Assembly: GCF_900113955.1 (NCBI RefSeq)
Contig: NZ_FORH01000002.1
Location: 434,001 to 498,000, forward strand
Origin: Celeribacter neptunius
GTDB lineage: Bacteria > Pseudomonadota > Alphaproteobacteria > Rhodobacterales > Rhodobacteraceae
Length of the DNA stretch: 64,000 nt
Reading direction: 5' to 3'
Shown: positions 60,723 to 64,000 of the stretch, piece by piece
Position numbering within the stretch: the first letter of the stretch is position 1
Layout of the letters: every line of letters begins with the position of its first letter
The notes under the pieces: model-generated
What the model was told of the DNA's origin: nothing
The model's input: the letters and a program-made list of their open reading frames with translations, nothing else
The model's database searches: none
Program-made: the position numbers and the translations under genes

Positions 60723-61595
60723 ATGTCCAAGAAACACCCGATCATCTCCGTCACCGGTTCTTCCGGCGCCGGCACCTCCACGGTCAAATCCACTTTCGAT
60801 CAGATTTTCCGTCGTGAGGGGATTTCCACCGTCTCCATCGAAGGCGACGCGTTTCACCGCTACGACCGGATGGAAATGAAGGCCGAGCTCGACAATCGCA
60901 AGGCGGCGGGCGACGAGACTTTCAGCCATTTCTCTTATGAAGCCAATGAGTTGGAGAAGCTCGAAGACGTGTTCCGCACCTATGGCGAGACCGGCGGCGG
61001 CGAGACCCGCCATTATATCCACGATGACAAGGAAGCGGCACTTCACGATACGCCGCCGGGCAAGTTCACCGACTGGGCGCCCTTCGCCGACGGCTCGGAT
61101 CTCTTGTTCTACGAGGGGCTGCATGGCGCCGTGGTGAATGACACGGTCGATATCGCGGCCCAGGCGGATCTCAAGATCGGCGTGGTGCCGGTGATCAATC
61201 TCGAATGGATTCAGAAGATCCATCGCGACAGCTCGCAGCGCGGCTATACGCCCGAGGCGGTGACCGACACGATCCTGCGCCGCATGCATGCCTATGTGCA
61301 TTGCATCTGCCCGCAATTCTCCGAGACCGACATCAATTTCCAGCGCGTGCCCGTCGTGGACACCTCGAACCCGTTCATCGCCCGTTGGATTCCCACCGCC
61401 GATGAGAGCCTCGTGGTGATCCGGTTCAAGAACCCGCGCGGCATCGATTTCCCGTACCTGATGTCGATGATCGAAGGCAGCTGGATGACCCGGGCCAATT
61501 CTCTGGTGATCCCCGGCGGCAAGATGGATCTGGCGATGCAGCTGATCTTCACGCCGATGATCCTGCGTCTGGTCACCGACTCCAAGCGCGTCTGA
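60723..61595 (+). CDS. cbbP: Phosphoribulokinase (CbbP)
   Basis: The 290-residue protein is a bacterial class I phosphoribulokinase. The P-loop is [17 protein letters not shown] at residues 8-24. The substrate region contains [13 protein letters not shown], and HYIHDDKEA and [11 protein letters not shown] follow. It phosphorylates ribulose-5-phosphate to RuBP, a reaction used only in the Calvin cycle. Its presence therefore means that a RuBisCO gene is expected nearby. It is usually activated by NADH. Confidence 0.96.
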   Translation: MSKKHPIISVTGSSGAGTSTVKSTFDQIFRREGISTVSIEGDAFHRYDRMEMKAELDNRKAAGDETFSHFSYEANELEKLEDVFRTYGETGGGETRHYIHDDKEAALHDTPPGKFTDWAPFADGSDLLFYEGLHGAVVNDTVDIAAQADLKIGVVPVINLEWIQKIHRDSSQRGYTPEAVTDTILRRMHAYVHCICPQFSETDINFQRVPVVDTSNPFIARWIPTADESLVVIRFKNPRGIDFPYLMSMIEGSWMTRANSLVIPGGKMDLAMQLIFTPMILRLVTDSKRV

Positions 61596-61641
61596 GCCCC
61601 CGTTTCACCCCATTTTGCGAACGCTCTCCGAGGAGACTGTC

Positions 61642-63651
61642 ATGAATATTCAAACCCAAGAGAAGCCCCAAACCCAAGTCGATGAAACCGTGATGGCCAA
61701 TGCCATCCGGGTGCTCTCGATGGATGCGATCGAGGCCGCCAATTCCGGCCATCCCGGCGCGCCGATGGGATTGGCCGATGTCGCCACCGTGCTGTTCAAC
61801 CGCTTTCTCACCCTTGACCCGAAAAATCCCGATTGGCCGGACCGCGACCGGTTCGTGATGTCGGCGGGTCATGGTTCGATGCTGGTCTATGCCATCCATC
61901 ACCTGCTGGGCTATGAGGACATGGACGCCGATCAGCTCCGGAATTTCCGCCAGATGGGCTCGCGTACCGCCGGTCACCCGGAATATGGCCACGCGATGGG
62001 CATCGAGACCACCACCGGCCCTCTGGGGCAAGGTGTGGCCACCTCGGTCGGCATGGCGCTGGCCGAACGGATGCTGAACGCGCGCTTCGGGGATGATCTC
62101 GTCGATCACTACACCTATGTGCTGGCGGGCGACGGCTGCCTGATGGAGGGCATCAGCCACGAAGCCATCGACATGGCGGGTCATATGGGGCTCGGGCGGC
62201 TCATTTTGTTCTGGGATGACAACCGCATCACCATCGACGGCGCCACCGATCTCTCGACCTCGATGGATCAGGGCAAACGCTTCGAGGCGGCGGGCTGGCA
62301 TGTGCAGGCGATCGACGGCCACGACACTGACGCCATCGCCAAGGCGATCGAGGCCGCGCGCGCCGACAAGCGCCCGTCGATGATCGCTTGCCGCACGGTG
62401 ATCGGCAAGGGCGCGCCGAACAAGGCCGGCAGCCACAAGGTCCATGGCGCACCTTTGGGCGCGGATGAAATTGCCGCCACCCGTGAGGCACTGAACTGGC
62501 CGCACGCGCCTTTCGAAGTCCCTGGAGAGGTGCGCGACGCCTGGCGCCAGATCGCCCAGCGCGGCGCCGAGGCTCAGACCGCCTGGCGCAAACGCAAGGC
62601 GGTACATGCCAAGGCCGAGGCCTTTGATATCGCCCATGCCGCCCCCGACGCGGTGGCGCTCAACGCCGCGATGACAGCCTATAAGCACAAGCTGAGCGCG
62701 GATCTGCCCAAGGTGGCGACCCGCAAAGCCTCTGAGATGGCTCTGGAAGTGGTCAATGGCACATTGCCGAACATGGCCGGCGGCTCCGCCGATCTCACCG
62801 GCTCGAACAACACCAAGACCTCCGCCATGCGTCCGGTGAGCCGTGACGATTATTCCGGCGATTACATCCATTACGGCATTCGCGAACATGGTATGGCGGC
62901 GGCGATGAACGGCATCGCGCTTCATCGCGGGCTGATCCCCTATGGCGGTACATTTCTGGCTTTCGCAGATTATTGCCGCCCGGCGATCCGGCTTTCGGCG
63001 CTGATGAACGTGCCCGTCACCTATGTCATGACCCATGACTCGATCGGTCTTGGCGAAGACGGGCCGACGCATCAGCCGGTGGAAACCGTGGCCTCTCTGC
63101 GTGCCATGCCAAATCTCACAGTGATCCGCCCGATGGATGCGGTGGAGACCGCCGAGGCCTGGCAGATCGCCGCCACCTCGGCGGGCACGCCTACCCTTCT
63201 CGTCCTGTCGCGCCAGAACCTGCCCTGCCTGCGCACCCGCCACACCGATCAGAACCTCACGGCCAAGGGTGCCTATGTGATCTATGAGCCCGAAGGCGGG
63301 CGCGACGTGACGCTCATCGGCACCGGCTCCGAGGTCGAGATCGCGATGGAAGCCTCGAAAATGCTGGCCTCCGAGGGCATCCGCGCCGCGGTGATCTCCG
63401 CACCCAGTTTCGAGCTTTTCGCCCAGCAGGACCCGGAGTATCGCGCCGCCATCCGCGGCTGTGCCCCGCGCGTCGGAATCGAAGCCGCGGTGCGTCAGGG
63501 CTGGTGCGTCTTTCTGGAGCGCTCCGACGGCTTCGTCGGCATGACCGGCTTTGGCGCCTCTGCCCCCGCCCCCGAGCTTTACCGCCATTTCAACATCACG
63601 CCTGAGGCCGTTGTCGCCTCGGCCAAACGTCAGATCTCTGACCAGAATTAA
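61642..63651 (+). CDS. cbbT: Transketolase (CbbT)
   Basis: The 669-residue enzyme has the thiamine diphosphate domain, [16 protein letters not shown] near residues 35-50, with [13 protein letters not shown]. The cofactor motif is [13 protein letters not shown]...LILFWDDN. The pyrimidine domain has [18 protein letters not shown], with the catalytic Glu, and the C-terminal domain is complete. It moves two-carbon units in the regenerative phase of the Calvin cycle. The ATG at 61642 has an aggag box and is preferred over an upstream alternative. gap follows after 11 bp. Confidence 0.96.
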   Translation: MNIQTQEKPQTQVDETVMANAIRVLSMDAIEAANSGHPGAPMGLADVATVLFNRFLTLDPKNPDWPDRDRFVMSAGHGSMLVYAIHHLLGYEDMDADQLRNFRQMGSRTAGHPEYGHAMGIETTTGPLGQGVATSVGMALAERMLNARFGDDLVDHYTYVLAGDGCLMEGISHEAIDMAGHMGLGRLILFWDDNRITIDGATDLSTSMDQGKRFEAAGWHVQAIDGHDTDAIAKAIEAARADKRPSMIACRTVIGKGAPNKAGSHKVHGAPLGADEIAATREALNWPHAPFEVPGEVRDAWRQIAQRGAEAQTAWRKRKAVHAKAEAFDIAHAAPDAVALNAAMTAYKHKLSADLPKVATRKASEMALEVVNGTLPNMAGGSADLTGSNNTKTSAMRPVSRDDYSGDYIHYGIREHGMAAAMNGIALHRGLIPYGGTFLAFADYCRPAIRLSALMNVPVTYVMTHDSIGLGEDGPTHQPVETVASLRAMPNLTVIRPMDAVETAEAWQIAATSAGTPTLLVLSRQNLPCLRTRHTDQNLTAKGAYVIYEPEGGRDVTLIGTGSEVEIAMEASKMLASEGIRAAVISAPSFELFAQQDPEYRAAIRGCAPRVGIEAAVRQGWCVFLERSDGFVGMTGFGASAPAPELYRHFNITPEAVVASAKRQISDQN

Positions 63652-63662
63652 GGGAAACAACC

Positions 63663-64000
63663 ATGAGCACCAAAGTCGCCATCAACGGGTTCGGACGGAT
63701 CGGCCGCAACGTGCTGCGCGCCATCGCGGAATCCGGTCGCAACGACATCGAAGTGGTCGCGATCAACGATCTCGGCCCGGTCGAGACCAATGCCCATCTG
63801 CTGCAATTCGACTCCGTCCATGGCCGGTTCCCGCAAGAGGTCAAGGTCAAGGGCAACGCGATCGACATCGGCAACGGTCCGATCGAAGTCACCGCCGAAC
63901 GCGATCCCGCCAACCTGCCCTGGCAGGGCGTCGACATCGCGCTGGAATGCACCGGGATTTTCACCGCCCGCGACAAGGCGGCGCTGCATCTCGAGAACGG
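63663..64000 (+). CDS. gap: Glyceraldehyde-3-phosphate dehydrogenase, 3' end outside the window
   Basis: The first 112 codons are present: MSTKVAINGFGRIGRNVLRA with the NAD(P)-binding loop, then AINDLGPVETNAHLLQFDSV and GVDIALECTGIFT. The frame is open at the right edge. It is probably the CbbG enzyme of the operon, reducing 1,3-bisphosphoglycerate. In place of the usual NAD-specific Asp after the second strand it has IND, which occurs in both cofactor types. Confidence 0.93.
   Translation, partial: MSTKVAINGFGRIGRNVLRAIAESGRNDIEVVAINDLGPVETNAHLLQFDSVHGRFPQEVKVKGNAIDIGNGPIEVTAERDPANLPWQGVDIALECTGIFTARDKAALHLEN

Overview
The window is a high-GC, gene-dense alphaproteobacterial chromosome segment, most likely from the order Rhodobacterales (Roseobacteraceae/Paracoccaceae). 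The support is the set of recognisable proteins: a CbbR-linked Calvin-cycle operon, late cobalamin genes, a small DUF6280-like protein, an rSAM/selenodomain-type glycosyltransferase next to an MsbA-like exporter, and many FAD oxidoreductase/peptide-ABC genes. No genus can be named from the sequence alone.

Layout. 1-4.9 kb: the 3' part of a long disordered membrane protein and a Kef-type cation/proton antiporter. 4.9-6.8 kb: divergent cobT/cobS. 7.0-11.5 kb: a LuxR-alpha/beta-hydrolase fusion regulator, a small membrane protein, an enoyl-CoA hydratase and a HisC-like aminotransferase. 11.8-19.4 kb: a class V aminotransferase, a tyrosine-phosphatase-like protein coupled to an MsbA-like exporter, a glycosyltransferase whose 3' end overlaps that exporter tail to tail, ygfZ, a beta-keto acid cleavage enzyme, a fructosamine-kinase-like protein and a Cys-rich small protein. 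19.6-26.7 kb: efp, a DUF6280-like gene, a cupin, cobQ, an acidic PopZ/DUF2497-like protein, a TolC-type channel and pcm. 27.1-28.2 kb: an AT-rich sulfotransferase gene and tRNA-Cys.

28.5-40.4 kb is one catabolic locus: a peptide/opine-type ABC importer (fused ATPase, binding protein, two permeases), a MarR regulator preceded by two tandem 17-bp palindromes, an SDR, three FAD oxidoreductases (two closely related paralogues) and a GhrA-like hydroxyacid dehydrogenase. It looks like a system that imports a substituted amino acid or amine and oxidises it, but the substrate is unknown.

40.5-47.2 kb is a second compact system: a DeoR-family regulator divergent from an FbpABC/AfuABC-shaped importer, which is translationally coupled to a metallo-beta-lactamase-fold hydrolase, a histidine phosphatase and a PNKP-like HAD phosphatase. 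The combination fits import and dephosphorylation of an organophosphate such as a sugar phosphate better than iron uptake. This is the strongest candidate for an undescribed system here.

47.3-56.2 kb is concerned with polysaccharide and envelope: a HAD-UbiA fusion plus GtrA, a LuxR-type regulator with an A7G8 tract and a 24-bp palindrome just before its start, and an operon of UDP-glucuronate decarboxylase, galE, a membrane glycan synthase and a secreted GH26-like hydrolase. 56.8-58.3 kb holds an aldehyde dehydrogenase with a clear terminator. 58.5-64 kb holds cbbR divergent from fbp-prk-tkt-gap, the order seen in form II Calvin operons, so cbbA and cbbM may follow beyond the window.

Non-coding features include several rho-independent terminators, a 108-bp element with 14-bp terminal inverted repeats after cobQ that has a diverged relative after the HisC-like gene, and candidate operators for the MarR, DeoR and LuxR regulators.
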